Shown: one piece after another, positions 52,589 to 61,489 of the stretch
Position numbering within the stretch: the stretch's first letter is position 1
Layout of the letters: every line of letters begins with the position of its first letter
From: CBDCYH01 sp965224105
GTDB lineage: Bacteria; Bacteroidota; Rhodothermia; Rhodothermales; JABDKH01
Length of the DNA: 64,000 nucleotides
NCBI GenBank assembly: GCA_965224105.1
Contig: CBDCYH010000002.1
Span: 1 to 64,000, forward strand
Reading direction: 5' to 3'
The notes under the pieces: generated by a model
What the model was told of the DNA's origin: nothing
The model's database searches: none
What the model saw: only the letters and a program-made list of their open reading frames with translations
Position numbers and translations under genes: made by a program

Positions 52589-53722
52589 TCAGGCCAGCAA
52601 CGAATCAAACAGATCGTCAAAGAGTCCGGCCTGTGTGCGCCAATCCAGCGCCGAGGGAATTCCGATTAGCGTTTTGAGCGGAAGGGGTGACTCTCTCCCC
52701 TTGAGGATGTCCTGCATGATTCGGAAAAGGTCGTCCTCATCGTCGTACAGTAGCGGGGCATGTAACAGCGGACTGTGCAACGATTCAGGAATAAGCTCGG
52801 GGTAGCTCAACCGCCGCGGCAGCACCGGATGGCAGCCACAATAGATGGCCTCCAGGATTGCAATTCCAAAAAATTCGTGGACGGCGGTAGACACCACAAG
52901 ATCAGCACGGTGCAGCAGCTTGCTGTACTCGGCGAAGTCTTCGGCGTATCCGTAGTGCAGTATCCGGTCCGCATATCGTTCAAAGGCGCGCTCAAATTCG
53001 TACGGCTGCTCCTGAAAATGTTCGCCCGCAAGGATGAGTCGGAAATCGCACCCGGCGTCGTCCAGCCGATTCATCAACCGAAAAAACGCCTCGGGGTTTT
53101 TATCATATTCCCATCGTTGATTCCACAGCACGATCGGAGGCTTCATCCCCGGACCCCAGGCATGCCTGCTAAACTGACTACGGTAAGAATCGTGGCCTTC
53201 GAGGTTCATGCCTAAATGAAGGACCATGGACTTTTTCTTTATTTCCGCAATGGTTTTCAGATGATGATGATCGGGAAAGACCCGTAGCAAACCTGGAAGC
53301 GCGTCCAAAAATTCTTTCCGATGAAACTGCGAGTTGAAAACTACCACATCAGAAGCAAGACACGATAGGTAATTGATATAGGCATAGGTGTTGTCTCGTT
53401 CTACCCCCTCGGCCAGGGGATATGTGAGCTGGTTCTCATGCAGAAAAAGGACGGTGGGAACTGAAGCGTATTCGCGGCGGCAAAGAGCCAGAAACGCGGG
53501 AATGTTGACCATGTCCGACGCAAAGATGACATCCGGACGGTCGTCTGTCACTTTCTTTGCTTTCTGGGACAATGTGACGGCACCACCGTGCATGCGCCAC
53601 TTCCAAAACCGTGCGGCCATCGTGACCGGGGTTATCTCGTGTCGCGAGTGCTGCACCAGGCCATCGAGAAAGTTCTTATGCGAACCTCCGTACCACGGCT
53701 CCAGGGCTAACACACGTGCCAT
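52589..53722 (-). CDS. DUF3524 glycosyltransferase, tRNA-queuosine alpha-mannosyltransferase type
   Basis: A 377-aa GT4-like glycosyltransferase with the DUF3524 N-terminus (LALEPWYGGSHKNFLDGL, LHENQLTYPL, VVFNSQFHRKEF). The C-terminal donor domain has ILAGEHF and VSTAVHEFFGIAILEAIYCG. Its animal relative GTDC1 (QTMAN) mannosylates queuosine in tRNA-Asp. Bacterial members carry the same domain and are often annotated accordingly, so a tRNA-modification role is likely but not proven for this gene. A conserved-looking 78-aa gene is immediately upstream on the same strand. Confidence 0.8.
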   Translation of the reverse strand: MARVLALEPWYGGSHKNFLDGLVQHSRHEITPVTMAARFWKWRMHGGAVTLSQKAKKVTDDRPDVIFASDMVNIPAFLALCRREYASVPTVLFLHENQLTYPLAEGVERDNTYAYINYLSCLASDVVVFNSQFHRKEFLDALPGLLRVFPDHHHLKTIAEIKKKSMVLHLGMNLEGHDSYRSQFSRHAWGPGMKPPIVLWNQRWEYDKNPEAFFRLMNRLDDAGCDFRLILAGEHFQEQPYEFERAFERYADRILHYGYAEDFAEYSKLLHRADLVVSTAVHEFFGIAILEAIYCGCHPVLPRRLSYPELIPESLHSPLLHAPLLYDDEDDLFRIMQDILKGRESPLPLKTLIGIPSALDWRTQAGLFDDLFDSLLA

Positions 53723-53728
53723 CAGCAG

Positions 53729-53965
53729 CTAGGTCGCAATGCCAAGCTCATGGCGAAGCAGCATCTCCTCCTCCTCCGTCACCGGACGAACAATCGATAT
53801 CGCGCGCACCTGGAGTAGCTCGCGAAGTGAAGCATCCAATACCTCTTCGGAGGTCACCATTTTTTCCTCACCCGGCGCGAGATGGATATCACGCGTACTC
53901 ATCGAAATGCTTACTGGCAGGGTATCGGTGTTTTTGACAACCATCCCTCTTCTTTGTCTTGCCAT
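53729..53965 (-). CDS. small protein of unknown function
   Basis: A 78-aa protein: basic start (MARQRRGMVVKNTDTLPVS), a central SMSTRDIHLAPGEEKMVTSE, and an acidic end (PVTEEEEMLLRHELG). No membrane segment or cysteine. A Shine-Dalgarno-like GGAGG lies upstream of the ATG, supporting real translation. The beta-rich middle (LAPGEEKMV) looks like a small binding module. It lies 6 nt upstream of the DUF3524 gene and so is probably co-expressed. I do not recognise the family. Confidence 0.6.
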   Translation of the reverse strand: MARQRRGMVVKNTDTLPVSISMSTRDIHLAPGEEKMVTSEEVLDASLRELLQVRAISIVRPVTEEEEMLLRHELGIAT

Positions 53966-54025
53966 AGTGTGCGTCCTCCGTCTGGCTACCCGAATGGGTC
54001 CTCCTAATAATACTGAAACAACGAG

Positions 54026-54043
54026 CCCAATCTCTTGATTGGG
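54026..54043. promoter_or_regulatory. inverted repeat upstream of comF and the 78-aa gene
   Basis: CCCAATC, loop TCTT, GATTGGG: a perfect 7-bp stem in the 114-nt region between two divergent genes. No T tract follows on either strand. It could be an operator or a leader hairpin. Confidence 0.4.
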
Positions 54044-54079
54044 TCTTGAAATACCGGAAAGGGCGATTTCTTAACAATT

Positions 54080-54811
54080 GTGTATTTGCCTCAAACCGGT
54101 ACAAGCGTGTTTGTCTCAAAGACCAATCCAAATGCGATTACTGCCATTTTGGCTCTTATTCGACCACTGATAGACCTGTTTTTAGTACCCTCGTGCATTT
54201 CGTGTGGGGCACGGGTAACCTGTGCGCTACCACTGTGCTGGGAATGTCATAGTATGGTCGAGCGCGCAGACCCGAGTATCATGGAGTCGCTTATAGCTCA
54301 GCCCGAGTATGAGCTTGCGGGATTTGCTCTCTGGGAATTCACCACGCAGGGCCCGGTTCGCTCGCTGCACCAGGCACTGAAATACGGTGACCGGCCTTAC
54401 TTTGGATTTTACGCCGGTCAATTGCTAGGTCGGACGTTGGACATTGAACGGCCGGATGTGCGGCTGGACTGCCTGGTGCCGATTCCGCTACACCTCCGAC
54501 GTTTCCGATCACGCGGATATAATCAGAGCGAATGGATCGCGAAAGGGATTTCTGATGTGCTGCATCTACCGGTGCAAAACATTTTGAAGCGTCAGAAGTC
54601 GACGCGAACACAGACCAGCCTCAACCGGGTCGAGCGCGAGCAAAATATCCATGACGCTTTTGTCGTGAAAGGCAAAACAGTGTCGACTGGGTTATCGGTT
54701 GGGCTTGTGGACGATGTGGTTACGACCGGAGCGACTATTACAGAGGCTGCGCTTGTTTTGTCCAAACAGGGCCTGCACGTTACCTGTCTTGCGCTCGGGC
54801 TGGCGACTTAG
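54080..54811 (+). CDS. comF: ComF family protein
   Basis: Phosphoribosyltransferase-like protein linked to DNA uptake in competent bacteria. The 243-aa protein has an N-terminal four-cysteine zinc finger (CISCGARVTCALPLCWEC), the central LVPIPLHLRRFRSRGYNQSE and the PRPP loop VGLVDDVVTTGATITEA. The start is GTG 54080, with other GTG/TTG choices downstream. It overlaps the convergent ABC gene stop by 4 nt. No other competence genes are present, so a DNA-uptake role is inferred from family only. Confidence 0.9.
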   Translation: MYLPQTGTSVFVSKTNPNAITAILALIRPLIDLFLVPSCISCGARVTCALPLCWECHSMVERADPSIMESLIAQPEYELAGFALWEFTTQGPVRSLHQALKYGDRPYFGFYAGQLLGRTLDIERPDVRLDCLVPIPLHLRRFRSRGYNQSEWIAKGISDVLHLPVQNILKRQKSTRTQTSLNRVEREQNIHDAFVVKGKTVSTGLSVGLVDDVVTTGATITEAALVLSKQGLHVTCLALGLAT

Positions 54812-55425
54812 AACAGATCGTGCACCAGGTCAAACCTGGAGGATACGTCCCGCAAATTTGTAGCAACGACCACTGGTTTCTTTGCTGTGCGAAACTCGTC
54901 GATGAGCGTCCAAACGCAATCGGTCCCGTCAGCGTCGAGGTTCGCGAATGGTTCGTCGAGTATCAGCGCATCGCCGCGAGCCGCAATAGCTGCAGCAAGT
55001 TTCGCTCGTTGAACCATGCCTGTGGAGTACTCTGAGAGTTTTGAATGCAGGCTTCTCTCCAGTTGAAATTGACCTGCCAATTCGGATACGCGGGATTCAT
55101 CAATAGATATGTTCTTTAGACCAAGGACGAGTGCGAGATTCTCTGCGAGCGTGAGCTGTGTATATAATCCTACGTACGGAGAAGTGTAGCTAACGCGCCG
55201 CGCAATGTCGGTTCCGGTCACCTGTCCCCACTCCCCTTTCAATTCTGCGGTGCCAACATCCGGGGCGACGAGACCCGAAAGGATTTTGAGGAGTGTTGAT
55301 TTTCCCGCCCCGTTGGTTCCGAGAACACACAGCGTCTGTCCACCGTCAACGCTCAGCGAAACGTCTCGCAATACATTCCGCCCGCGGTACGCTTTCGTGA
55401 TGTTGGAACAGGATAAAGATGGCAC
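54808..55425 (-). CDS. ABC transporter ATPase, CcmA-like, without a partner permease
   Basis: A 205-aa ABC ATPase with Walker A GTNGAGKSTLLK, Q-loop region SYTSPYVGLYTQLT, a signature EYSTGMVQRAKLA and Walker B DALILDEPFANLD. The short length and sequence resemble the haem-exporter ATPase CcmA. No ccmB/ccmC permease is adjacent: the gene before it is the GGDEF/EAL protein and comF converges after it. The permease may be elsewhere, or this is a general gliding/efflux ATPase. Confidence 0.8.
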   Translation of the reverse strand: MPSLSCSNITKAYRGRNVLRDVSLSVDGGQTLCVLGTNGAGKSTLLKILSGLVAPDVGTAELKGEWGQVTGTDIARRVSYTSPYVGLYTQLTLAENLALVLGLKNISIDESRVSELAGQFQLERSLHSKLSEYSTGMVQRAKLAAAIAARGDALILDEPFANLDADGTDCVWTLIDEFRTAKKPVVVATNLRDVSSRFDLVHDLF

Positions 55426-55507
55426 TTCGTCGGAAACACGTTGGTTCGATTACCAAAATAGTGCCCGCTCCTTCGAAACTCCAAGGGGCTGTCCAGCGTG
55501 GGCCGTG

Positions 55508-57646
55508 TTAACTACCCAGCCCTCGCTTTACGATCTTCAGGTTGCCAGTTATGCTGGAAGGGAACAGAGTCTGAAGCCAGTCTTGCCGAGTGTCGATTAG
55601 AATATTGACCATCTCCGCGTCCATCGGCTTGGCAAACAGGTAGCCTTGACCGTATTTGCATTTCATCGACCGCAGGATAGCCAATTGCCTTCGTGACTCG
55701 ATACCCTCGGCAATACAACTTAGCGACAACGAACGCGACAGGTCGACGATTGACCTGAGCATATCTTCTTTTCGTTCCGATTGCTCTAACTCCCGGACAA
55801 ATGACTGGTCAATTTTGAGGGAGTCGATAGGCAAGGTTTGCAAGACACTAAGCGATGCATAACCGGTACCAAAGTCGTCGATGCTTATTCGTGTACCGTT
55901 GCGTCGGATCTCGCCGAGCAATTTCGTCGCGGCGTCGATATCGGTGATAATAACCCCCTCAGTTACTTCCAACGACAGGTGTTGCCCATCAACTCCTGCA
56001 TCCTCGAGCAGGTTGGCAAGCCTGTCATCAAGATGAGGCAGGTGAAAGGTTCGGTTTGAGCAGTTAACAGAGAGAAAGACCCGTTCCGGCTCGGGAAGTA
56101 CGGAATTCCATTCGGCCAGGTGCTTGATAGATTCCTGCCACAACCAAAGATCCAGCTCCGCGATTAGATCCGATTCCTCGGCGACGCCAACGAAATAGTC
56201 CGGCGCCATAACACCCTTCGTTGGATGTTTCCATCTGATGAGGGATTCGAAACCGACCAATTCCCCTCGTTGAATGTCGACGATAGGTTGATAGTATGGT
56301 ACCAGTTCACCATTGGTTAGGGCTTTGCGAAGATTGGTTTCAATCCGCAGCTTTTCGGTGACTTTAATCTGCTGAGACTGGTCAAAGATTTCGTAACACG
56401 ACCGTCCGCCTTGCTTGGCCTGGTACATTGCAGTGTCTGCGTCCTGGAGTAGATTCTCCGCACTGGAATACTCGGCTGACCCAAGGACAATCCCTACTGA
56501 CGCTCCGGTAAATACCTCCGTCCCGTCGAGGTCGAAGGGTCGCTCAAAAGTCTTTAGAATTCGTTCAGCAACCTCAATCGCCTCTTTCGAGCCATTGATT
56601 CGCCGGAGTAAAATCGCAAACTCGTCTCCGCCAAGGCGCGACACCATATCGGAAGGCCGTAGGCAATCGGTGAGTCGCCTTCCGATTTCGATTAACAACT
56701 TGTCTCCCACCAAATGTCCAAGACTGTCGTTAATCATTTTGAACCGGTCCAGGTCCAGGAAGAGAAGGGCGTAGCCGTCACGGACCCCTGATTTGAGGAT
56801 AGAGTCGACAGCGCGCACCAATAATTTTCGGTTCGGAAGGTCGGTAAGAGCATCGTGATGAGCCTGGTGGATGAGCTGAGTCTGCATCTGCTTGCGCTCC
56901 GTTTCATCTCGCACAACCACAAGCACACCCTCAAACGCGCCATTGCTATCGTGCAAGGTGTTGACAGCGGCATGCACGTGTCTAACTTCCTCGTGCGCTG
57001 GAACCTGAACCAGGACTTCACCCGTCCACGCGCCGGTGCCCATGAGGAGATCCCTGGCGGCCTGCTCTTCCTTCTTACTTGGAAATTTGTACTTGATCAT
57101 CGCGTCGGGGCGCTTGCCAACGGCCTCCCGAGCGGGGATCCCGGTAAGCAGCTCCGCTCCCTCATTCCAAAACAGGGTGATCATCTCAGAATCAACAGTG
57201 ATAACAGCATCTTTGACTTTGGACAAAAGATTGGCCTGAAAACGCAGTTGATCTTCCTGGCGCTTTTTAACTGTCACATCCACAAATAGCCAAACGTGCC
57301 GCTGTTCACCTTCCCGATCCACATCCACATAAGAAACCGTGACCGTTTCACCTGAGGGAAACTTGATCTCCTCCTGGTAGTGGCCGACCTTGCCGTCCAA
57401 TCGAAACTCGACAAGGCTGTCGATCAGAGCACACGAGTATGTTGGAAGATGGACGAAGAGTGACTGGTAGTTCTCCCCGAGAATTTCGGCCCTTTCCCTA
57501 CCAACGTCGAAAAGATCTATCAACTTCTCGTTGAGCGATACGATAATCCCGTTGGCATCGAGCTCCAGGAAGGCTGGCGAGCCGTGCGTCGCGGCAAGCG
57601 AGTTAGCCTCCGAATGCGACGACTTACTGGATATATCTCCGGTCAA
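55508..57646 (-). CDS. PAS-PAS-GGDEF-EAL c-di-GMP enzyme
   Basis: A 712-aa signalling protein with two PAS-like domains (residues about 20-130 and 140-250), a GGDEF domain (VSRLGGDEFAIL, about 265-420) and an EAL domain (about 440-690). The GGDEF motif is intact, and an inhibitory RxxD site lies just upstream (RPSD). The EAL signature reads FESLIRW, but the other catalytic residues are kept: VNCSNRTF, SLEVTEGVI, IDDFGTGYASL, LKIDQSFV. Both cyclase and phosphodiesterase activity are therefore possible. No transmembrane segment is seen, so the PAS domains presumably sense a soluble or redox cue. Confidence 0.92.
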   Translation of the reverse strand: MTGDISSKSSHSEANSLAATHGSPAFLELDANGIIVSLNEKLIDLFDVGRERAEILGENYQSLFVHLPTYSCALIDSLVEFRLDGKVGHYQEEIKFPSGETVTVSYVDVDREGEQRHVWLFVDVTVKKRQEDQLRFQANLLSKVKDAVITVDSEMITLFWNEGAELLTGIPAREAVGKRPDAMIKYKFPSKKEEQAARDLLMGTGAWTGEVLVQVPAHEEVRHVHAAVNTLHDSNGAFEGVLVVVRDETERKQMQTQLIHQAHHDALTDLPNRKLLVRAVDSILKSGVRDGYALLFLDLDRFKMINDSLGHLVGDKLLIEIGRRLTDCLRPSDMVSRLGGDEFAILLRRINGSKEAIEVAERILKTFERPFDLDGTEVFTGASVGIVLGSAEYSSAENLLQDADTAMYQAKQGGRSCYEIFDQSQQIKVTEKLRIETNLRKALTNGELVPYYQPIVDIQRGELVGFESLIRWKHPTKGVMAPDYFVGVAEESDLIAELDLWLWQESIKHLAEWNSVLPEPERVFLSVNCSNRTFHLPHLDDRLANLLEDAGVDGQHLSLEVTEGVIITDIDAATKLLGEIRRNGTRISIDDFGTGYASLSVLQTLPIDSLKIDQSFVRELEQSERKEDMLRSIVDLSRSLSLSCIAEGIESRRQLAILRSMKCKYGQGYLFAKPMDAEMVNILIDTRQDWLQTLFPSSITGNLKIVKRGLGS

Positions 57647-57703
57647 CTTCTCAGGTAAATGGTTAGAAAATCCAGGTTCCTGTATCGACTTTGGGAGATT
57701 TTC

Positions 57704-58222
57704 CTATAGGCGGAGGAGGTCGATGTACGAGCCGGAGACTAACGAGGACTCCTGAATCTTGAAGAGGTCGAGATACTCATCCACCTGCGCTTCCAATTCT
57801 CGCCTGGGTGGACTCCCCCCTCTAGAAATTGCCTCGATCTCTACGAACGAACCCAACCCCTCGACCTGGTCAAGATGGAATTTGATATTGTCGAGGAAAT
57901 AAATCTCTCGGGACTTACGCACGACGCCGAGCAAATGGTGAGATGCCACCAGTACACGCTTCAGAGTTTCCGGATCGCCCGGTTTGTGAAGGACTACATG
58001 CGACTCCTTCAATCTGCTATCCTCCCTCCGCTCGTAGGCAATTAGATTTGACTCAATCTGCCCTATGCGGAGTTTCAAACGACCCTTACCGACTTCGAAG
58101 TAGGTGTCTTCTTGCACATCAGTACCACGAAAATCGGGACGTCGATCCACAAGCAGCTCTCGAACTCGAGCAAGCTGTTCTGATCTTGCCTTGATCTCGA
58201 TGATGAAAATATCTTCAGCCAA
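57704..58222 (-). CDS. CYTH-domain protein (class IV adenylate cyclase-like)
   Basis: A 172-aa tunnel-fold protein of the CYTH family, with the N-terminal EIKARS as a form of ExExK, then YFEVGKGRLKLRIGQ and a closing GLGSFVEIEAIS. The family covers adenylate cyclase IV, thiamine triphosphatase and polyphosphatases; these enzymes bind organic triphosphates via acidic and basic residues around a barrel. This looks like the CyaB-type group, but the reaction is not settled by sequence. It overlaps the upstream ArsN2-like gene by 8 nt. Confidence 0.78.
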   Translation of the reverse strand: MAEDIFIIEIKARSEQLARVRELLVDRRPDFRGTDVQEDTYFEVGKGRLKLRIGQIESNLIAYERREDSRLKESHVVLHKPGDPETLKRVLVASHHLLGVVRKSREIYFLDNIKFHLDQVEGLGSFVEIEAISRGGSPPRRELEAQVDEYLDLFKIQESSLVSGSYIDLLRL

Positions 58223-58646
58223 GATCCTTTCGCATCAGGGTTGCCGCCTCGCCGCACAAAGTGGTGAACTGCGTTGTTGACTTGATCTCGGGAGGGGCAA
58301 TTTCCCGATCCGCAACCCGGTATCCGAGTTTGGTGAAAAACCTGTCAGCTGTTTCCGTTAATAGCCAAACGCCAGACAGTCCGTCACTTGCTGCCTCATT
58401 CTCAATATGTTCGGTGAGTTTTTTTCCAAGTGCTTGGCCGCGCAGATCTGCTCGGACTGCCAGCGATCGTAACAAAGCGCAGGATGAAAATCGCTCCATC
58501 CCAACACAGCCGCCGACCGATTGGTCGTCACCGACAAAAACCCACAAATCCAATGATGGGCTCGCAATATCATCCGCGGGTAATCCGTTCCGAACAAGCA
58601 GCGACGCAACCTCTGAGAGCTGCTGGTCTGTGCAAGGCGAGATCAT
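58215..58646 (-). CDS. GNAT N-acetyltransferase, ArsN2-like
   Basis: A 143-aa GNAT with the ArsN2 pattern: LLVRNGLPADDI, GCVGMERFSSCALLRSLAV, the acetyl-CoA loop RGQALGKKLTEHIENEA, LLTETADRFFTKLGY and an ending TQFTTLCGEAATLM. ArsN2 proteins are associated with arsenical or organoarsenical detoxification. There are no ars transport or regulator genes nearby, so the substrate is uncertain. It overlaps the CYTH gene by 8 nt and the aminotransferase stop by 4 nt, making one tight cluster. Confidence 0.78.
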   Translation of the reverse strand: MISPCTDQQLSEVASLLVRNGLPADDIASPSLDLWVFVGDDQSVGGCVGMERFSSCALLRSLAVRADLRGQALGKKLTEHIENEAASDGLSGVWLLTETADRFFTKLGYRVADREIAPPEIKSTTQFTTLCGEAATLMRKDLG

Positions 58647-59554
58647 GGTTTCGGAATTTCCACCCCGTTTTTCCTAATATCAACTGCATGAAGCTTCTGC
58701 AGCCGCACCGTGATTTCGCCGATCTTCCCAGTTCCAATTATTCTTCCGTCGATCTCCAACACAGGCGATAGCTCACCCATTGAGCCGGTTGTAAACACCT
58801 CGTCCGCGATGTGGAGCTCGGTCCTGGAGACGTTTCGCTCCAGCGTAGGGATTCCATTGTCCTTCGCTACACGCAATACAAGTGCACGCGTAATCCCTGG
58901 GAGGCACGCATCCGCATGCGGGGTGATGAGCACACCCTTCTTCACCAGGAATATATTGGTCGCATTAGTTTCAGATACGAATCCATTTACATCCAGCATA
59001 ACCGCGTCATCCACACCGGCAAAATTCGCCTCAACCTTCGCTAGAATATTGTTGATGAGATTGTTGTGATGAATCTTGGAGTCCAGGCACGAAGGTGTAT
59101 TTCGACGAATGGATGATGTTATGAGTCGGATGCCGTCGGAATTGTAGATAGGCTCCTTCCACTCAGCAAGTACAATTAGAGTCGGGCCGTATTGATTGTA
59201 CTTCGGGTTCATCCCCGACGTCACCTTTTTCCCACGTGTTAAAGTGAGTCTGATGTGTACTCCATCGTACATCTTGTTTGCGTTCAGCACATCGAACACC
59301 GCATTACGTACAAACTCTCTCGACGGCACATCTTGAATCGCCATCGCGTGTGCGGAATCGAACAACCGATCCAGGTGAGCCTCCAGGTCGCCCACCTTTC
59401 CATCATAAACGCGGACGCCCTCCCATACGGCGTCTCCACCCTGCACGACACTGTCAAACACTGAGACATTGGCCTCATCACGAGGCACAAGCTCACCATT
59501 CAAATAAACAAGAATGTTTCTATTCCTCTCGTCAGGAAGCTTAGGAGTCGTCAT
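58643..59554 (-). CDS. class IV aminotransferase (branched-chain/D-amino-acid type)
   Basis: A PLP fold-type IV aminotransferase, 303 aa. The catalytic lysine is in DSKIHHNNLINNILA, followed by VMLDVNGFVSETNATNIFLV (cofactor phosphate region) and LPGITRALVL. The layout resembles branched-chain aminotransferase and D-amino-acid or aminodeoxychorismate lyase types. It overlaps the sulfotransferase-like gene upstream by 4 nt, so the two are made together. In plants the same two domains are fused in branched-chain-aminotransferase-like proteins, as I recall, suggesting joint work on one amino compound. Confidence 0.85.
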   Translation of the reverse strand: MTTPKLPDERNRNILVYLNGELVPRDEANVSVFDSVVQGGDAVWEGVRVYDGKVGDLEAHLDRLFDSAHAMAIQDVPSREFVRNAVFDVLNANKMYDGVHIRLTLTRGKKVTSGMNPKYNQYGPTLIVLAEWKEPIYNSDGIRLITSSIRRNTPSCLDSKIHHNNLINNILAKVEANFAGVDDAVMLDVNGFVSETNATNIFLVKKGVLITPHADACLPGITRALVLRVAKDNGIPTLERNVSRTELHIADEVFTTGSMGELSPVLEIDGRIIGTGKIGEITVRLQKLHAVDIRKNGVEIPKP

Positions 59555-60276
59555 TTTCTACTCTTGATACATTGTTTTTTGAGTTGTTCGTAAATCGGCT
59601 GACACTTTTCCAGTGTTGCCTCCAGGTGCTCCGGGAAAGGAGCATCCTTCTTCCGATATGGTGCAAATCCGGTTGACTTGTGTACGTTGTGATACCAGTA
59701 CGGGGCCCAAACCCCATCGAATTCTCTGGAACCCGCGGGCCACGACATCATGGCAGAATCAAACGGAATTCCTATTCTCTCGCAAAGCTGCTCGAGTACA
59801 TTTTGCGGTGACAGGAGCAGTTCCCTTGAATCTAAAACCGGCGGCTCTTGATCCAACCCGACCAGCGTATTGTACAGCTCAAGTTGCTGCGGCAGACCAG
59901 TATCCCAGACATCCGGATTGGGGATCTGATTCACTAGCGACGGCAGCATCTCGACAGGATCCCTGGTCAAAATAACATTCACCGTCTTTTTCAGAAACGA
60001 GAGGTCGATACCGTCAAGATGATGCGCCATGGTCTTAACGAACAGCACATCCCGGTCGACATGTCCGAGAATTATTTCTGTAATGATGCGTTCCGCGTCA
60101 AGCAGCATCGCGGATACTATCTCGCTTTTCCCGGGATGATCTTTATCGGTGCGATTGAGGTAGTATCCGTACAGAGGCTCATCCACCACGCTAGTATCGT
60201 CTCGCTGTGCAAACGAATACATGAGAGCCGTCGACACGTTTCTCGGCCCGGACCATAAACACACGCGCTTGATCAT
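59551..60276 (-). CDS. sulfotransferase-like P-loop protein
   Basis: A 241-aa cytoplasmic P-loop protein of the sulfotransferase superfamily. The PAPS-binding loop is near the start (LWSGPRNVSTALMYSF, a 5'-PSB form). VDEPLYGYYL, KTMAHHLDG, the 3'-phosphate site VILTRDPVEMLPS and a C-terminal ESSLR-like WPAGSREFDGVW follow. Overlaps the downstream class IV aminotransferase by 4 nt. An amino-acid-derived acceptor is plausible; no acceptor can be named. The 172 nt upstream (60277-60448) hold no recognised element. Confidence 0.8.
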   Translation of the reverse strand: MIKRVCLWSGPRNVSTALMYSFAQRDDTSVVDEPLYGYYLNRTDKDHPGKSEIVSAMLLDAERIITEIILGHVDRDVLFVKTMAHHLDGIDLSFLKKTVNVILTRDPVEMLPSLVNQIPNPDVWDTGLPQQLELYNTLVGLDQEPPVLDSRELLLSPQNVLEQLCERIGIPFDSAMMSWPAGSREFDGVWAPYWYHNVHKSTGFAPYRKKDAPFPEHLEATLEKCQPIYEQLKKQCIKSRK

Positions 60277-60448
60277 ATAAACCTGCGAGCGCCGCCCCTT
60301 CTTTGGAATCGATTGATCGTATTCGGATGGCCAATCACTAGCGACCTGCTCCTGGAAAATTGTGGATGGGAAAATAGGTCTTCAGGTTTTCTGGGGCCAT
60401 AGCTACCCCGTACTCCGCGTCTTTTTCTTGATCGATAGAGCACCGACT

Positions 60449-61489
60449 TCACCGGTAGTCGACGGAAGTTTTTTTCCCAGTTCTTGCCGATTCTTCCGCC
60501 GCCTGCAGGACCGACATGCAGTTGAGGCCATCCCGAAAGTTCGGCGAGGCCGGTCGCCCCTCAATTGCGGATAACGCGAATTCTCGTAACGCGAGTTGAT
60601 ATGACTCCTCCGTTCCGGCACCACTAAGTTTCGCTCGCCAGTAGCGCGGGCTCAAAAGTGCGCCCATGGCTTCCGTTGCGCTGCGAGCACGAACGCCGTC
60701 AAGACCCGACGGATGCAGCCGGAGCCTATCACTTCGGTAGCGATCGATAACGTACTTCCCGTCTTCCCCGTAGATTTCCAATTTGTCTTCATCCCCCGCC
60801 CCAAATGACGACATGATGCTGGCAACCACTCCATTATCAAATTCAATTTGCGTCATCGACATATCTTCCTCCGAGTGGACTGAGTGTAAAGTGCTGTTTA
60901 CGAGTTGCGCTTTCGAATCCAATAGCCACATGATCAAGTCAATGTGATGCGAGGCCAGGTCCAGCAAGGCTCCGCCTCCTGATTCGCGTCGCTTCTTCCA
61001 CGCGGGAATGTCTCCCAGCTTTGTCGAAAAGTTGCTCCTCACTGCCAATACCCGGCCGATCGAATTTCGCCTCAAACCATCGTACGCTTCCCTCTGGGCT
61101 GCACCAAATCGGTAATTGTGGCCAACCATGGTGGTCTTCTTTATGGCTGATGCAGCTTCGGCGAGCGCCGCGGCATCCTCCAAGGTTGTCGCCATCGGCT
61201 TTTCGAGATAGACGTGCAGGTCTTCTGCAAAACACTGAAGGGCGGCTTCCGTATGCAGGTGGTTGGGCAAGGCTATAACCGCTGCATCAATTGCAGCCTC
61301 GCGCAGAAGATCTGAATATGATGCAAACAGCTTAACCTCGGGGCTCCGTTTGTGCACTTCCGCCCGTCGGGATTCATCAGCCTCCGCAATCGCGACCAAA
61401 TCTATTTCTGGGATGCGTGCGAGCACAGGCAGGTGTAAATACTCTGACGCCGCACCGCATCCAAGCAGAGCTGTTCTGAGTTTATTCAA
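60449..61489 (-). CDS. Gfo/Idh/MocA family oxidoreductase
   Basis: A second sugar/cyclitol-type dehydrogenase, about 346 aa, with Rossmann loop TALLGCGAASEYLH, catalytic EKP in VYLEKPMAT and the substrate-domain LLDLASHHIDLI. The best start is TTG at 61489 (LNKLRTALLG), which overlaps the M28 peptidase stop by 8 nt. A longer open frame to 61555 would add a non-homologous extension. It is distinct from the one near ThuA (different loops, low visible similarity). The substrate is unknown. Confidence 0.86.
   Translation of the reverse strand: MNKLRTALLGCGAASEYLHLPVLARIPEIDLVAIAEADESRRAEVHKRSPEVKLFASYSDLLREAAIDAAVIALPNHLHTEAALQCFAEDLHVYLEKPMATTLEDAAALAEAASAIKKTTMVGHNYRFGAAQREAYDGLRRNSIGRVLAVRSNFSTKLGDIPAWKKRRESGGGALLDLASHHIDLIMWLLDSKAQLVNSTLHSVHSEEDMSMTQIEFDNGVVASIMSSFGAGDEDKLEIYGEDGKYVIDRYRSDRLRLHPSGLDGVRARSATEAMGALLSPRYWRAKLSGAGTEESYQLALREFALSAIEGRPASPNFRDGLNCMSVLQAAEESARTGKKTSVDYR

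Noticed and set aside
60277..60448. A short open stretch on the minus strand before the sulfotransferase-like gene.
   Set aside because: It has no conventional start codon or homology and is only about 40 codons long.
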